Assembly (NCBI GenBank): GCA_963669285.2 | Contig: CAXXSI010000014.1 | Location: 372,001-436,000, forward strand | DNA: 64,000 bases | Direction: 5' to 3' | Source of the DNA: JAWKWH01 sp963669285 | Lineage (GTDB): Bacteria > Pseudomonadota > Alphaproteobacteria > Rhizobiales > Rhizobiaceae | Part shown: one piece after another, positions 55,588 to 63,600 of the stretch | How positions within the stretch are numbered: the first letter of the stretch is position 1 | How the letters are laid out: every line of letters starts with the position of its first letter | Program-made: the position numbers and the translations under genes | The notes under the pieces: model-generated | Seen by the model: the letters and a program-made list of their open reading frames with translations, nothing else | What the model was told of the DNA's origin: nothing | Databases searched by the model: none

Positions 55588-57177
55588 CTACGCCGCTTCG
55601 CGCACCTGATAATCCTTGACGGCGGTAAACCGGATCGCCTTCCAGCGTTCGGCTTCGTAGTTCAGGGAAAATTCGTTTTGCGCCAGGAACACGGCGTCGC
55701 CATCGAGATCGCGCGCGATATCGCCGCGATGGGCGTCAATGAAGCGATGCACCTCGGCCCTGTCGTCGGCGGCAATCCAGCGGCAGACGGAAAAGCGTGC
55801 GGTTTCGAACTCGACGGGCAGGGCGTACTCCGCTGCAAGACGCGCCTTCAGAACATCAAGCTGCAATGCGCCGACCACCCCGACAATGGCAGGCGAACCG
55901 TCTTCCGGTGAAAACAGCTGAACCACACCCTCCTCGGCCATCTGTTGAAGCGCTTCCTTCAGCTTCTTGGCTTTCATCGCATCGCCCAGCCGCACGCGCC
56001 TCAAAATCTCGGGCGCGAAATTGGGTACGCCGCGAAACAGGATGTCCTCGCCCTCGGTCAGGGTATCGCCGATACGCAACGTGCCGTGATTGGGTATCCC
56101 GACCACATCGCCGGCATAGGCTTCGTCGGCAATCTGGCGCTGGCTGGCAAAGAAGAACTGCGGCGCCGAGAGGCTCATCGGCTTGCCGGTGCGGACGAGT
56201 TTGGCCTTCATGCCGCGCCGGAGCTTGCCCGAGCACACCCTGACAAACGCGATGCGGTCACGATGGTTGGGGTCCATATTGGCCTGAATCTTGAACACGA
56301 AGGCGCTCATGTCCTTTTCAGTGGCCTCGATTCTGCGGCTGTCGGCTTCCTGCGCGCGCGGCCCCGGCGCGTAGGCACCCAACGCATCGACAAGATCCCT
56401 GACACCGTAGTTCCTCAGCGCGGAGCCGAAAAAGACCGGCGTCAGATGACCTTCGCGAAATGCCGTCTCGTCAAAAGGTCTGCAGGCTTCAGCGGCAAGC
56501 AGCATCTCCTCGGTAAACATATCACGATCAATGTCCGGCAGAAGCCTCTGGATCGCGTCGGACTCCGGCCCGTTGACCGGCTGCGGATCTTTCTGCTCGT
56601 CCTTGCCGCGTATGGTGTTGGCGGCAAGATTGTAGGTGCCGCAAAACGAACGTCCCCGTCCGATCGGCCAGGTGACCGGTGCGGTGTCGAGGGCGAGTTT
56701 CTGCTCGACTTCGTCGAGTATCTCGAAGGGATCGCGGCTTTCGCGATCGAGCTTGTTGACGAACGTGACGATCGGGATGTCGCGCAGGCGGCAGACTTCG
56801 AACAATTTCAAAGTGCGGGGCTCGATACCCTTGGCCGCATCGATGACCATCACGGCGGAATCAACTGCGGTCAGGGTCCGGTAAGTATCGTCGGCAAAAT
56901 CCTCGTGGCCGGGCGTATCAAGCAGGTTATAGACACGTCCGTCATATTCGAACGTCATCACCGAGGTGACCACCGAAATGCCGCGTTCGCGCTCGATCTT
57001 CATCCAGTCGGAGCGCGTCTGGATGCGGTCTTTCTTGGCTTTGACCTCACCGGCGAGCTGAATTGCACCGCCAAACAGCAGCAGTTTTTCGGTCAGCGTA
57101 GTCTTGCCGGCGTCGGGATGGGAAATAATCGCAAATGTACGTCGGCGCGCCACCGCGTTTTCTATTGTCTCGGTCAT
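55588..57177 (-). CDS. prfC: Peptide chain release factor 3
   Basis: A 529-residue translational GTPase that recycles RF1 and RF2 after termination. G1 is SHPDAGKTTL (residues 19-28), G2/G3 follow with GISVVTSVM and DTPGHEDFADDTYR, and G4 is VNKLDRE. The RF3-specific SDWMKIERERGISV precedes G2. Length is normal (E. coli 529). A long antisense frame covers most of it but has no protein-like features. Confidence 0.96.
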   Translation of the reverse strand: MTETIENAVARRRTFAIISHPDAGKTTLTEKLLLFGGAIQLAGEVKAKKDRIQTRSDWMKIERERGISVVTSVMTFEYDGRVYNLLDTPGHEDFADDTYRTLTAVDSAVMVIDAAKGIEPRTLKLFEVCRLRDIPIVTFVNKLDRESRDPFEILDEVEQKLALDTAPVTWPIGRGRSFCGTYNLAANTIRGKDEQKDPQPVNGPESDAIQRLLPDIDRDMFTEEMLLAAEACRPFDETAFREGHLTPVFFGSALRNYGVRDLVDALGAYAPGPRAQEADSRRIEATEKDMSAFVFKIQANMDPNHRDRIAFVRVCSGKLRRGMKAKLVRTGKPMSLSAPQFFFASQRQIADEAYAGDVVGIPNHGTLRIGDTLTEGEDILFRGVPNFAPEILRRVRLGDAMKAKKLKEALQQMAEEGVVQLFSPEDGSPAIVGVVGALQLDVLKARLAAEYALPVEFETARFSVCRWIAADDRAEVHRFIDAHRGDIARDLDGDAVFLAQNEFSLNYEAERWKAIRFTAVKDYQVREAA

Positions 57178-57248
57178 GAAATGAAGCCCGTCGAACTGTC
57201 GGTCCGGCTTCTATCAGCGTTGGATGAACGTGTCGAACGGAAAACAGC

Positions 57249-58037
57249 TCAGGCGGCCATACGGTCCATCGGTTTGAACGCGTCGAGCGTCATCCCGTTG
57301 CGATCGACAGTCAGGAACGTTCCCTGCGGTACCGCCTGCCACGCCGCGCCCTTGTCGTCCAGCGGTTCTGAGACGACACAGAAGCCACCGGTCGCCATTC
57401 CGTTTGTGTAGAGGCTGGGACATATATTGTCGGTCGAATAGCGGATCGCATGAATGCGGTCGCCATCGGCAAAGGCTGCCGCCAGCCGGATGAGCGGTTC
57501 GACGTCGGCGGCAATCGCCGTGTCGACCACCAGCCTGACAGTCGCCAGCACTGCGCCGAAAGGGTTCCGTTCGATTCCGGCCTCGAACGCCAGCAGGAAA
57601 AACAGTTCCGAATCGGTGTTGCCGTGCCGGTTGGCAAAGCCATCGTCGCTGAGCTTTGACTCCAGCGGCCGGCGCAGTCGCTCGAAGTCGCCGATGCGGC
57701 CATTGTGCACGAACGACCAATTCGCCGAAGCAAAGGGATGACAATTGAAGCGGCTGATGCCGCCGTCGGTCGCGGCGCGCACATGGGCCATGAACATCGG
57801 CGAGCGGATATGACGGCAGAGGCTCTCCAAATTCGGATCCGACCAGGCCGGAAGGATGTCGCGATAGATGCCGGGTTCCGGCCGCTCGCCATACCAGGCG
57901 ATGCCGAATCCGTCGCCATTGGTCGACGTCTTGGCCTTGACGGCGCCGTGGCTTTGATGGATCAGTGAATGACAGGGGGAGACGACCAAGTCTTCCAGCC
58001 AGATGTCCGGCCCGACATAGGCGGCCCAGCTGCACAT
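57249..58037 (-). CDS. Class II glutamine amidotransferase (YafJ/EgtC-like)
   Basis: A 262-residue N-terminal-nucleophile hydrolase. The start MCSWAAYVGP places Cys2 as the catalytic residue once Met is removed; conserved GDGFGIAWYG, RAATDGGISRFNCHPF and FVHNGRIGDFERLR follow. Similar proteins include EgtC, a gamma-glutamyl hydrolase in ergothioneine synthesis, but no other egt genes are here, so the substrate is open. A TTG three codons upstream would bury the Cys and is rejected. Five bases after the DUF6356-like gene. Confidence 0.88.
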   Translation of the reverse strand: MCSWAAYVGPDIWLEDLVVSPCHSLIHQSHGAVKAKTSTNGDGFGIAWYGERPEPGIYRDILPAWSDPNLESLCRHIRSPMFMAHVRAATDGGISRFNCHPFASANWSFVHNGRIGDFERLRRPLESKLSDDGFANRHGNTDSELFFLLAFEAGIERNPFGAVLATVRLVVDTAIAADVEPLIRLAAAFADGDRIHAIRYSTDNICPSLYTNGMATGGFCVVSEPLDDKGAAWQAVPQGTFLTVDRNGMTLDAFKPMDRMAA

Positions 58038-58042
58038 TCCGG

Positions 58043-58258
58043 TCAACGGCCCCTGTTGCGGGTGCGTTCATAGAGCCGATGGACAATTCCACTGGCGGTC
58101 TTTTCGAACAGGAACGGCAGCAGCGCATGCACGAATGCCGCCAGCGCCGCAGCAAACAGGGTCAGTGCGAAGCGGGCTGCGAACACCATATGTTCGAAAT
58201 AGGTTTCATCGACCGTCGCGGGATGGTCGGTCATGAGTCTGATAAGCCGTGTTGTCAT
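58043..58258 (-). CDS. Small membrane protein (DUF6356-like)
   Basis: A 71-residue protein with a short N-terminal helix containing HPATVDETYFEHMVFA and one hydrophobic stretch (about residues 28-50, LTLFAAALAAFVHALLPFLF), then a basic tail. The pattern fits proteins I associate with DUF6356; function unknown. Met9 is an alternative start. It appears to be co-transcribed with the amidotransferase gene and divergent from the Lrp regulator. Confidence 0.65.
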   Translation of the reverse strand: MTTRLIRLMTDHPATVDETYFEHMVFAARFALTLFAAALAAFVHALLPFLFEKTASGIVHRLYERTRNRGR

Positions 58259-58350
58259 GGTTCCCTCCGCTTTTTTTTCATTAGTAACGGCTCTTATTTC
58301 ACAAGATAGATCAGAAATTTTCCCATTTGTCCTTATATTTTATGATTATT

Positions 58351-58366
58351 TGGGATAAACATCCCA
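58351..58366. promoter_or_regulatory. Palindrome just upstream of the Lrp-type regulator gene
   Basis: TGGGAT-AAAC-ATCCCA is a perfect 6-bp inverted repeat ending two bases before the regulator's ATG, in an otherwise A+T-rich divergent promoter region. Its location suits autoregulation by the Lrp-type protein and control of the divergent amidotransferase pair; it could also shape a small leader hairpin. Confidence 0.5.
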
Positions 58367-58368
58367 AT

Positions 58369-58839
58369 ATGAGTGACAACATCGATCAAACGGACCGCAG
58401 AATCCTGGCGGAACTGCAACGCGACGCTTCCCTGTCAGTCGAACAGCTGGCGCAGAAGATCAATCTGTCGCGCAACGCCTGCTGGCGCCGGATGCGGCGG
58501 CTGGACGAAGATGGCTTCATTCGCGAACGGGTTGCGCTGGTCGATCCGGAGAAAGTTGGCCTGGGCCTGTCCGCATTCGTTTTCGTGCGCACCTCGGCGC
58601 ATGATCCCGGCTGGCTGAAGCGGTTTCGCGATGCCGTAGCCGCATTCCCCGAGATCGTCGGCGTCTATCGGACATCGGGCGATCTGGATTATGTGCTACG
58701 CATCAGGGTGGCGGATGTGAAATCCTATGACCGGCTTTATCAACGTCTGATCGCCAAGGTGCCGTTGGCCGACGTGTCGGCTTCCTTCGTCATGGAAGAC
58801 ATCAAGGAGACAACAGCAGTGCCGGTCGAAATCCGTTGA
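58369..58839 (+). CDS. Lrp/AsnC family transcriptional regulator
   Basis: A 156-residue regulator. The N-terminal winged helix reads IDQTDRRILAELQRDASLSV then NLSRNACWRRMRRLDEDGFI, and the C-terminal RAM ligand-binding domain includes VGVYRTSGDLDYVLRIRVAD. Such proteins sense amino acids and act on nearby genes. ATG 58369 is favoured over an upstream in-frame ATG in the A+T-rich promoter. Divergent from the DUF6356/amidotransferase pair; a palindrome lies at its start. Confidence 0.9.
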   Translation: MSDNIDQTDRRILAELQRDASLSVEQLAQKINLSRNACWRRMRRLDEDGFIRERVALVDPEKVGLGLSAFVFVRTSAHDPGWLKRFRDAVAAFPEIVGVYRTSGDLDYVLRIRVADVKSYDRLYQRLIAKVPLADVSASFVMEDIKETTAVPVEIR

Positions 58840-58911
58840 GAGTTTTCGGCAGCAATTGACCACGGTAGCGGAAACGCCGATAGACGGCCCGAGTCAGATC
58901 GGGAGGATCGA

Positions 58912-59361
58912 ATGGAGCTTGGAATAGTCAGGCTGCCGCACAGCGAAGGTCTTGCGATACCCGCCTATGAAACCGCCGGTTCGGCGGGCATGGATTTGCG
59001 CGCCGCGGTGCCGCCGGACCAAAACCTGGTCCTCACACCGGGCAAACGCGTGCTTGTACCGACGGGTCTGATCTTTGAGATTCCAACCGGTTGTGAAGGA
59101 CAGATACGGCCGCGCTCCGGCCTTGCGTTCAAACATGGAATTACCTGCCTCAACACACCGGGCACGATCGACAGCGACTATCGCGGCGAGGTGCAGGTAT
59201 TGCTGATCAATCACGGTGACGATGACTTTGTCATCGAGCGCGGTATGCGCGTCGCCCAGATGGTCATTGCGGCGGTAACACAGGCAATGATCGTTGAGCG
59301 GGCATTGGCTGACACGACGCAACGCGGCAGCGGCGGCTTCGGCTCCACCGGAACGGCATGA
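58912..59361 (+). CDS. dut: dUTP diphosphatase
   Basis: A 149-residue trimeric dUTPase, hydrolysing dUTP to dUMP and pyrophosphate. All five motifs are present: AGMDLRA, RPRSGLAFKHGI, NTPGTIDSDYRGE, RGMRVAQMVI and the C-terminal GSGGFGSTG. GGGAGG lies six bases before the ATG. The stop overlaps the HAD phosphatase start by four bases. Confidence 0.96.
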   Translation: MELGIVRLPHSEGLAIPAYETAGSAGMDLRAAVPPDQNLVLTPGKRVLVPTGLIFEIPTGCEGQIRPRSGLAFKHGITCLNTPGTIDSDYRGEVQVLLINHGDDDFVIERGMRVAQMVIAAVTQAMIVERALADTTQRGSGGFGSTGTA

Positions 59362-60020
59362 TGGCTCTGCCCGGACTGATCATCTTCGATTGCGACGGCG
59401 TGCTGGTCGACACCGAAACCATCGCCAATACGCGGCTTGCCGCGTTGATTTCCGAGGCCGGCTTGCCGATCACAATGGAGGAATGCCGCCGGCGCTTCGT
59501 CGGACTTTCGATGAAAACCGTGCGCCAAATGCTGCGTTCGGAAAACGACCTCGATCTGGGAGATGATTTCGTCTCACACTGGAATAATGGTCTACCGAAG
59601 CTGTTCGAGCACGGTCTGCAGGCAATCCCCGATGTCAAGCCCGCCATCTTGAAGATCGGCGACGCCGGGATCGACACTTGCGTCGCTTCATCGGGCAAGA
59701 TCGAGAAAATGCACATAACGCTCGGCACCACCGGATTGCTCTCGCTGATGGAAGATGTGCTGTTCAGCGCCAGTATGGTCGAGCGCGGCAAGCCGTTTCC
59801 GGACCTGTTTCTCCATGCCGCAGCGCAGATGGGCCACGAACCGGGATCCTGCATTGTCATCGAAGACAGTGTTCCCGGCGTGAAGGCGGGTGTCGCGGCC
59901 GGTATGAAGGTGCTTGGGTATTGCGGCGACCCGCTGACCGATGCGGATGGCCTGGCCGCGTCAGGAGCGACGATTTACCATCACATGCGTCAATTGCCCG
60001 GCCTGCTCGGTTTGGGATAG
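59358..60020 (+). CDS. HAD family hydrolase (beta-phosphoglucomutase/phosphatase type)
   Basis: A 220-residue HAD protein. Motif I is IIFDCDGVLVDTET (nucleophile D11, D13), the Ser motif is in TCVASSGKIEK, the Lys is in ERGKPFPDLFL, and motif IV is VIEDSVPGVKAG. The cap insertion after motif I is the alpha-helical C1 type. It likely dephosphorylates a small sugar phosphate or nucleotide; overlap with dut hints at nucleotide housekeeping but is not proof. The TAG stop is the first three bases of the repeat element at 60018-60330. Confidence 0.88.
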   Translation: MMALPGLIIFDCDGVLVDTETIANTRLAALISEAGLPITMEECRRRFVGLSMKTVRQMLRSENDLDLGDDFVSHWNNGLPKLFEHGLQAIPDVKPAILKIGDAGIDTCVASSGKIEKMHITLGTTGLLSLMEDVLFSASMVERGKPFPDLFLHAAAQMGHEPGSCIVIEDSVPGVKAGVAAGMKVLGYCGDPLTDADGLAASGATIYHHMRQLPGLLGLG

Positions 60021-60100
60021 AGCATATTCGGATCAAATGGGCGCGGTTTGTTGGCAAGTATTTTTCGCCTCAGCAAGGAGAACGCGATAGCGCGATGTTG
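60018..60100 (+). repeat. Diverged relative of the dispersed repeat (copy D)
   Basis: The stretch shares with copy B the opening TAGAGC-TAT-CGG-T, AAATGG, then TTTG, GCA, ATTTTT and GCAAGGAG in the same order, but differs between these blocks. It is best read as a second subfamily of the same repeat. The right boundary is vague. Confidence 0.5.
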
Positions 60101-60214
60101 CCATCGTGCGAGGATTTCGACGGTGCTAATGGGGAAAAGACTGCCAAGCAGGCGTACCGTCAAGCGTTTGAATGATATGGATAAACCGCAACCGTTTGAA
60201 CCTGGCCTTTTGCA

Positions 60215-60330
60215 CCCCGGACTGCGTCGCGCGCGTCTAACGGTACTCGCACCGCGTCGCCCCGCGCTCCTTGCCGGAACACAAAATTCCTGCGTTCAAA
60301 CGATTCCATTTAAACCGGATACGCTCTAGA
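60215..60330 (-). repeat. Dispersed repeat, copy C (inverted)
   Basis: The reverse complement begins CTAGAGCGTATCCGGTTTAA and follows copy B (42444-42558) almost base for base through CCGGCAAGGAGCGCGGGGCG and GTACCGTTAGAC, then drifts. It also matches copy A at 40561-40672. It precedes the ICL-family gene by 48 bases and supplies a spurious upstream extension to that gene's reading frame. Confidence 0.87.
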
Positions 60331-60378
60331 TTGCAGCCGACCGGGGCGCGAGTTGGCAACAGTACAAAGGTTGGCGTT

Positions 60379-61185
60379 ATGGATATCGGCCGCATTTTTC
60401 GTGACCTTCACTCAGCACCTGAGGCATTTATCATCCCCAATCCATGGGATATCGGTTCGGCAAAGTTCATGGCAAGTCTGGGCTTCAAGGCGTTGGCGAC
60501 CACAAGTGCGGGCCATGCGTTTTCGCGCGGCAAACCCGATGGCGGCCTGACATTTCAGGAGATGATCGCCCACTGCCGCGAAATCGCATCGGCAACCGAG
60601 CTGCCGGTTTCAGGCGACCTTGAGCACGGCAAGGGGGATAGCCCGGAATCGGCGGAGGAAACGATTTTTGCCGCCGAAGCGGCCGGGCTCGCCGGCTGCT
60701 CGATTGAGGATTCCACCGGCGATCCGGACAAGCCGATCTATGACTTCGACCTGGCGGTTGCAAGAGTGGCCGCCGCTGCGGCTGCGGCAAAGTCGCTCGA
60801 CCGCGATTTCGTCTTTACCGCGCGTGCCGAGAATTTCCTGCATGGTAAAACGGATACCGTGGACACGATTGCACGGCTGCAGGCGTTTGAGCGGGCAGGT
60901 GCCGACGTTGTCTATGCGCCCGGACTGCGCAATATCGGGCTGGTAAAACAGATTTGCGGATCGGTATCGGTTCCCGTCAACGTGCTGGCAATCCCTGCCT
61001 TCAGCGTCGAGCAGCTGGACTCGGCCGGTGCGAAGCGCATCTCTCTTGGATCGTTGTTCTCCAATTCGGTGTACCGCTTCATCAAGGACGCGGCTGCAGA
61101 GATGCTCAAGGACGGCAGTTTCACCTTCGGTTCGGGTGCGATGCCGCACCCGCACTTGCAGGCGCTCATGTCGAAAACCCGATAA
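60379..61185 (+). CDS. Isocitrate lyase/PEP mutase superfamily protein
   Basis: A 268-residue TIM-barrel protein. Landmarks are PNPWDIGSAKFMASLGFKAL, the metal/phosphate loop SGDLEHGKGDSPESAEETI, CSIEDSTGD and FTARAENFLHGK. The KKCGH catalytic Cys motif of true isocitrate and methylisocitrate lyases is missing, so it is more likely a PEP-mutase-like carbon-carbon or carbon-phosphorus lyase, or a decarboxylase, of unknown substrate. The upstream frame runs through repeat copy C and is rejected; ATG 60379 starts the fold. It is eight bases before the hydroxyproline gene. Confidence 0.87.
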   Translation: MDIGRIFRDLHSAPEAFIIPNPWDIGSAKFMASLGFKALATTSAGHAFSRGKPDGGLTFQEMIAHCREIASATELPVSGDLEHGKGDSPESAEETIFAAEAAGLAGCSIEDSTGDPDKPIYDFDLAVARVAAAAAAAKSLDRDFVFTARAENFLHGKTDTVDTIARLQAFERAGADVVYAPGLRNIGLVKQICGSVSVPVNVLAIPAFSVEQLDSAGAKRISLGSLFSNSVYRFIKDAAAEMLKDGSFTFGSGAMPHPHLQALMSKTR

Positions 61186-61193
61186 GCTGCAGT

Positions 61194-62195
61194 ATGGGTG
61201 GCGAACTCACATCTATCGACATGCACACCGGTGGTGAGCCACTGCGGATCATCACATCCGGCTACCCCGCTATTCCCCAAGGAACGATCCTGGAAAAGCG
61301 CGCTTATGTCCGCGAGCATCTGGATCACCTGCGAAAGGTGCTGATGTTCGAACCGCGCGGCCATTTTGACATGTATGGCGCTTTGCTCGTCGAACCGGAT
61401 CTGCCCGGTGCCGATCTGGCGGTTTTGTTCATGCACAATGAGGGCTATTCGACCATGTGCGGCCATGCGGTGATCGCGCTTGGCCGATACGCGATCGATG
61501 TCGGCCTTGTTGCGCCGGTCGAGCCGGTGACAACGGTCAACATAGAGTGCCCGTGCGGTATGGTGGTCGCGTCGGTCGAGGTCAGGGACGGCAAAGCAGG
61601 TGCTGTATCGTTCGCCAGCGTCCCCGCCTTCATGTTTGCCCGCGACCTGAAAACCGATCTACCCGGTTTCGGCGAGGTCGTTTTCGATATCGGCTATGGC
61701 GGCGCTTTCTACGCGCTTGCCGATTGCCGGCAGTTCGGCCTTGAGTTCGGTCACAGCCCATCACGCGATTTCGTCGATGCCTCCACTGCGCTTACCGATG
61801 AGGTGAAGCAATCGGTACCGCTCTCTCATCCCGATCACGATGATCTGGCTTTTCTCTATGGCTCGATCCTGACCGATGGTGGAGACGGCAGCGAAACGGC
61901 AACACGAAATGTCTGCGTTTTTGCCGATGCCCAGGTCGATCGTTCGCCAACGGGTTCCGGCGTCACAGCGCGCCTGGCTGTGATGCATGCCAAGGGAGAT
62001 ATCGGGATCGATGAAGCGCGGCTGTTTGAGAGCATAACCGGTTCGCATTTCACCGGCACAATCGCAGCCACCGCCACAGCCGGATCGCTTCCGGCAATCA
62101 TTGCTGCGGTGAGCGGCAGGGCGCATTATTTCGGCGAGAGCCGGTTCATCATCGAAGAGGATGACCCGCTGGCGGGTGGTTTTCTGGTGCGCTAG
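61194..62195 (+). CDS. Proline racemase family protein, probable trans-3-hydroxy-L-proline dehydratase
   Basis: A 333-residue enzyme starting MGGELTSIDMHTGGEPLRII. The first catalytic site is C89 (STMCGHAVIALGRY), but the second Cys of racemases and epimerases is replaced by T253 (DRSPTGSGVTAR). The Cys/Thr pair is the established signature of trans-3-hydroxy-L-proline dehydratase (EC 4.2.1.77), which yields pyrroline-2-carboxylate. ATG 61194 is chosen; the frame is open far upstream inside the ICL-family gene. A TRAP transporter, convergent downstream, may import the substrate. The stop TAG is followed by AGC. Confidence 0.87.
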   Translation: MGGELTSIDMHTGGEPLRIITSGYPAIPQGTILEKRAYVREHLDHLRKVLMFEPRGHFDMYGALLVEPDLPGADLAVLFMHNEGYSTMCGHAVIALGRYAIDVGLVAPVEPVTTVNIECPCGMVVASVEVRDGKAGAVSFASVPAFMFARDLKTDLPGFGEVVFDIGYGGAFYALADCRQFGLEFGHSPSRDFVDASTALTDEVKQSVPLSHPDHDDLAFLYGSILTDGGDGSETATRNVCVFADAQVDRSPTGSGVTARLAVMHAKGDIGIDEARLFESITGSHFTGTIAATATAGSLPAIIAAVSGRAHYFGESRFIIEEDDPLAGGFLVR

Positions 62196-62217
62196 AGCCC
62201 TTTTGATCTATTCGTGC

Positions 62218-63600
62218 TCAGCCGATAATCAGCCGCGGCAGCCAGAGCACGATACCCGGAAACGCGATCAGCACGCCCACGGTCACGACGTCGGCGATGA
62301 AAAACGGCGAAGCGCCCCGGAACACGTCCTGAACCGAAATATCCTCGCGCACGCCGGCGACAACGAAACAGTTCAGCCCGATCGGCGGCGTGATCAGGCA
62401 CAGTTCAGCCATCTTGACGACGATGATGCCGAACCAGATCGCGCATTCGGTGCCGGACATGCCCAGTGCTGAATCGGCTATTGTGACCGACTCTCCGCCG
62501 TTGAGCGCCATGACCGCCGGAAATGTCACCGGCAGTGTCAGGATCAGCATGCCGATGGCATCCATGAACATGCCGAGGATGACATAGGCGCCGAGGATCA
62601 TCAGCAGCGTCAGCATCGGCGACTGGTCGAGCGAGGAGATCCAGTCGGCAAACGTACCCGGCAGATCGGCAAATCCAAGATAGCGCACATAGATCAGAAC
62701 GCCCCAGATCATGGTGAAGATCATTACCGAGAGTTTGGCGCTTTCCATCAGGGCGCCGCTCAGCTGTTTCCAGCGCATGCCCTTGAACAGCGCCATGACG
62801 AGAACCACGAAAGCGCCAAGCGCGCCGGCTTCCGTCGGTGTGCCCCAGCCGAAATAGATGCAGTAGATGATGATCAGCACGACCGCGACAATGGGAAACG
62901 CACCGGGCAGGCTCTTGAAGCGGTCGGACCACGAAAAACCACGAACCGGCGGGCCGAGGTCGGTTCTCCACTTGGCCAGAAGAACGACCAAGCCACCATA
63001 GATCAGTGCCGATACGGCGCCCGGCAGAAAACCGGCAAGCAGCAAATGCCCGACAGAAGCCTCGACGATGATGGCATAGATGACCAGAATGGCGGACGGG
63101 GGAATGAGCGATGCCAGCGTGCCGCCGGCGGCGACCACACCGGCGGCAAAGCGCTTGTCGTAGCCGAGCTTGAGCATTTCGGGAATGGCGATGCGGGCAA
63201 ACACCGCCGAGGTCGCCACCGAGGCGCCCGACACCGCGGCAAATCCCGCCGTGGCGAACACCGTTGCGACGCCCAAACCGCCCGGCAACCAGCCCACCCA
63301 GCGTTTGGCCGCCTCAAACAAGGCCTTCGTCAGGCCGGCATAATAGGCCAGATAGCCGATCAGAATGAATGTCGGGATAAGGCCGAGCACATGGGTTGAC
63401 ATCTTGGAGTGCGGAATCTGGCCGGTAATCTTGACCGCCGTCACGAAGCCGCGCTCCCAGCCCTGGCCCTTGTCGAATGCGAAGACGCAGAACAGGCCGA
63501 TAAACCCGATCAGCGCGGTGGCAAACGCCACCCGCATGCCGCCAACAACGAGGACAACCAGCAGCGCCGCAAGAACCAGGCTGGTCTCGATCGTGGTCAC
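62218..63600 (-). CDS. TRAP transporter large membrane subunit (DctM/SiaM type)
   Basis: A 460-residue protein with about twelve hydrophobic segments and DctM motifs such as SGASVATSAVFARIAIPEML and VAAGGTLASLIPPSAILVIY. It forms the sodium-driven translocation channel for organic acids and similar solutes delivered by a periplasmic binding protein that must lie outside the window. The GTG/ATG start overlaps the small subunit stop by four bases. Convergent with the hydroxyproline dehydratase gene, 22 bases apart. Confidence 0.92.
   Translation of the reverse strand: MTTIETSLVLAALLVVLVVGGMRVAFATALIGFIGLFCVFAFDKGQGWERGFVTAVKITGQIPHSKMSTHVLGLIPTFILIGYLAYYAGLTKALFEAAKRWVGWLPGGLGVATVFATAGFAAVSGASVATSAVFARIAIPEMLKLGYDKRFAAGVVAAGGTLASLIPPSAILVIYAIIVEASVGHLLLAGFLPGAVSALIYGGLVVLLAKWRTDLGPPVRGFSWSDRFKSLPGAFPIVAVVLIIIYCIYFGWGTPTEAGALGAFVVLVMALFKGMRWKQLSGALMESAKLSVMIFTMIWGVLIYVRYLGFADLPGTFADWISSLDQSPMLTLLMILGAYVILGMFMDAIGMLILTLPVTFPAVMALNGGESVTIADSALGMSGTECAIWFGIIVVKMAELCLITPPIGLNCFVVAGVREDISVQDVFRGASPFFIADVVTVGVLIAFPGIVLWLPRLIIG

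Larger units (their letters stand above)
60018..60330. mobile_element. MITE-like element with imperfect terminal inverted repeats
   Basis: The left end (TAGAGCATATTCGGATCAAA, plus strand) and the right end read on the minus strand (TAGAGCGTATCCGGTTTAAA) match at 19 of the first 23 positions including the following TGG. The right arm is repeat copy C. No transposase frame lies inside. It fills the 358-base gap between the HAD and ICL-family genes and provides the HAD stop codon. Whether it moves as a unit or is two half elements placed head to head is unknown. Confidence 0.6.

Noticed and set aside
55945..57411. A 488-codon open frame antisense to prfC
   Set aside because: It is entirely opposite a full-length, motif-complete release factor gene and shows no protein family features.
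60271..60378. Upstream extension of the ICL-family gene through repeat copy C
   Set aside because: The extra 36 codons are repeat sequence, not conserved protein, and the barrel fold begins at the ATG at 60379.
60954..61193. Long N-terminal extension of the proline-racemase-family gene
   Set aside because: It overlaps the ICL-family gene in another phase; the family N-terminus starts at ATG 61194.
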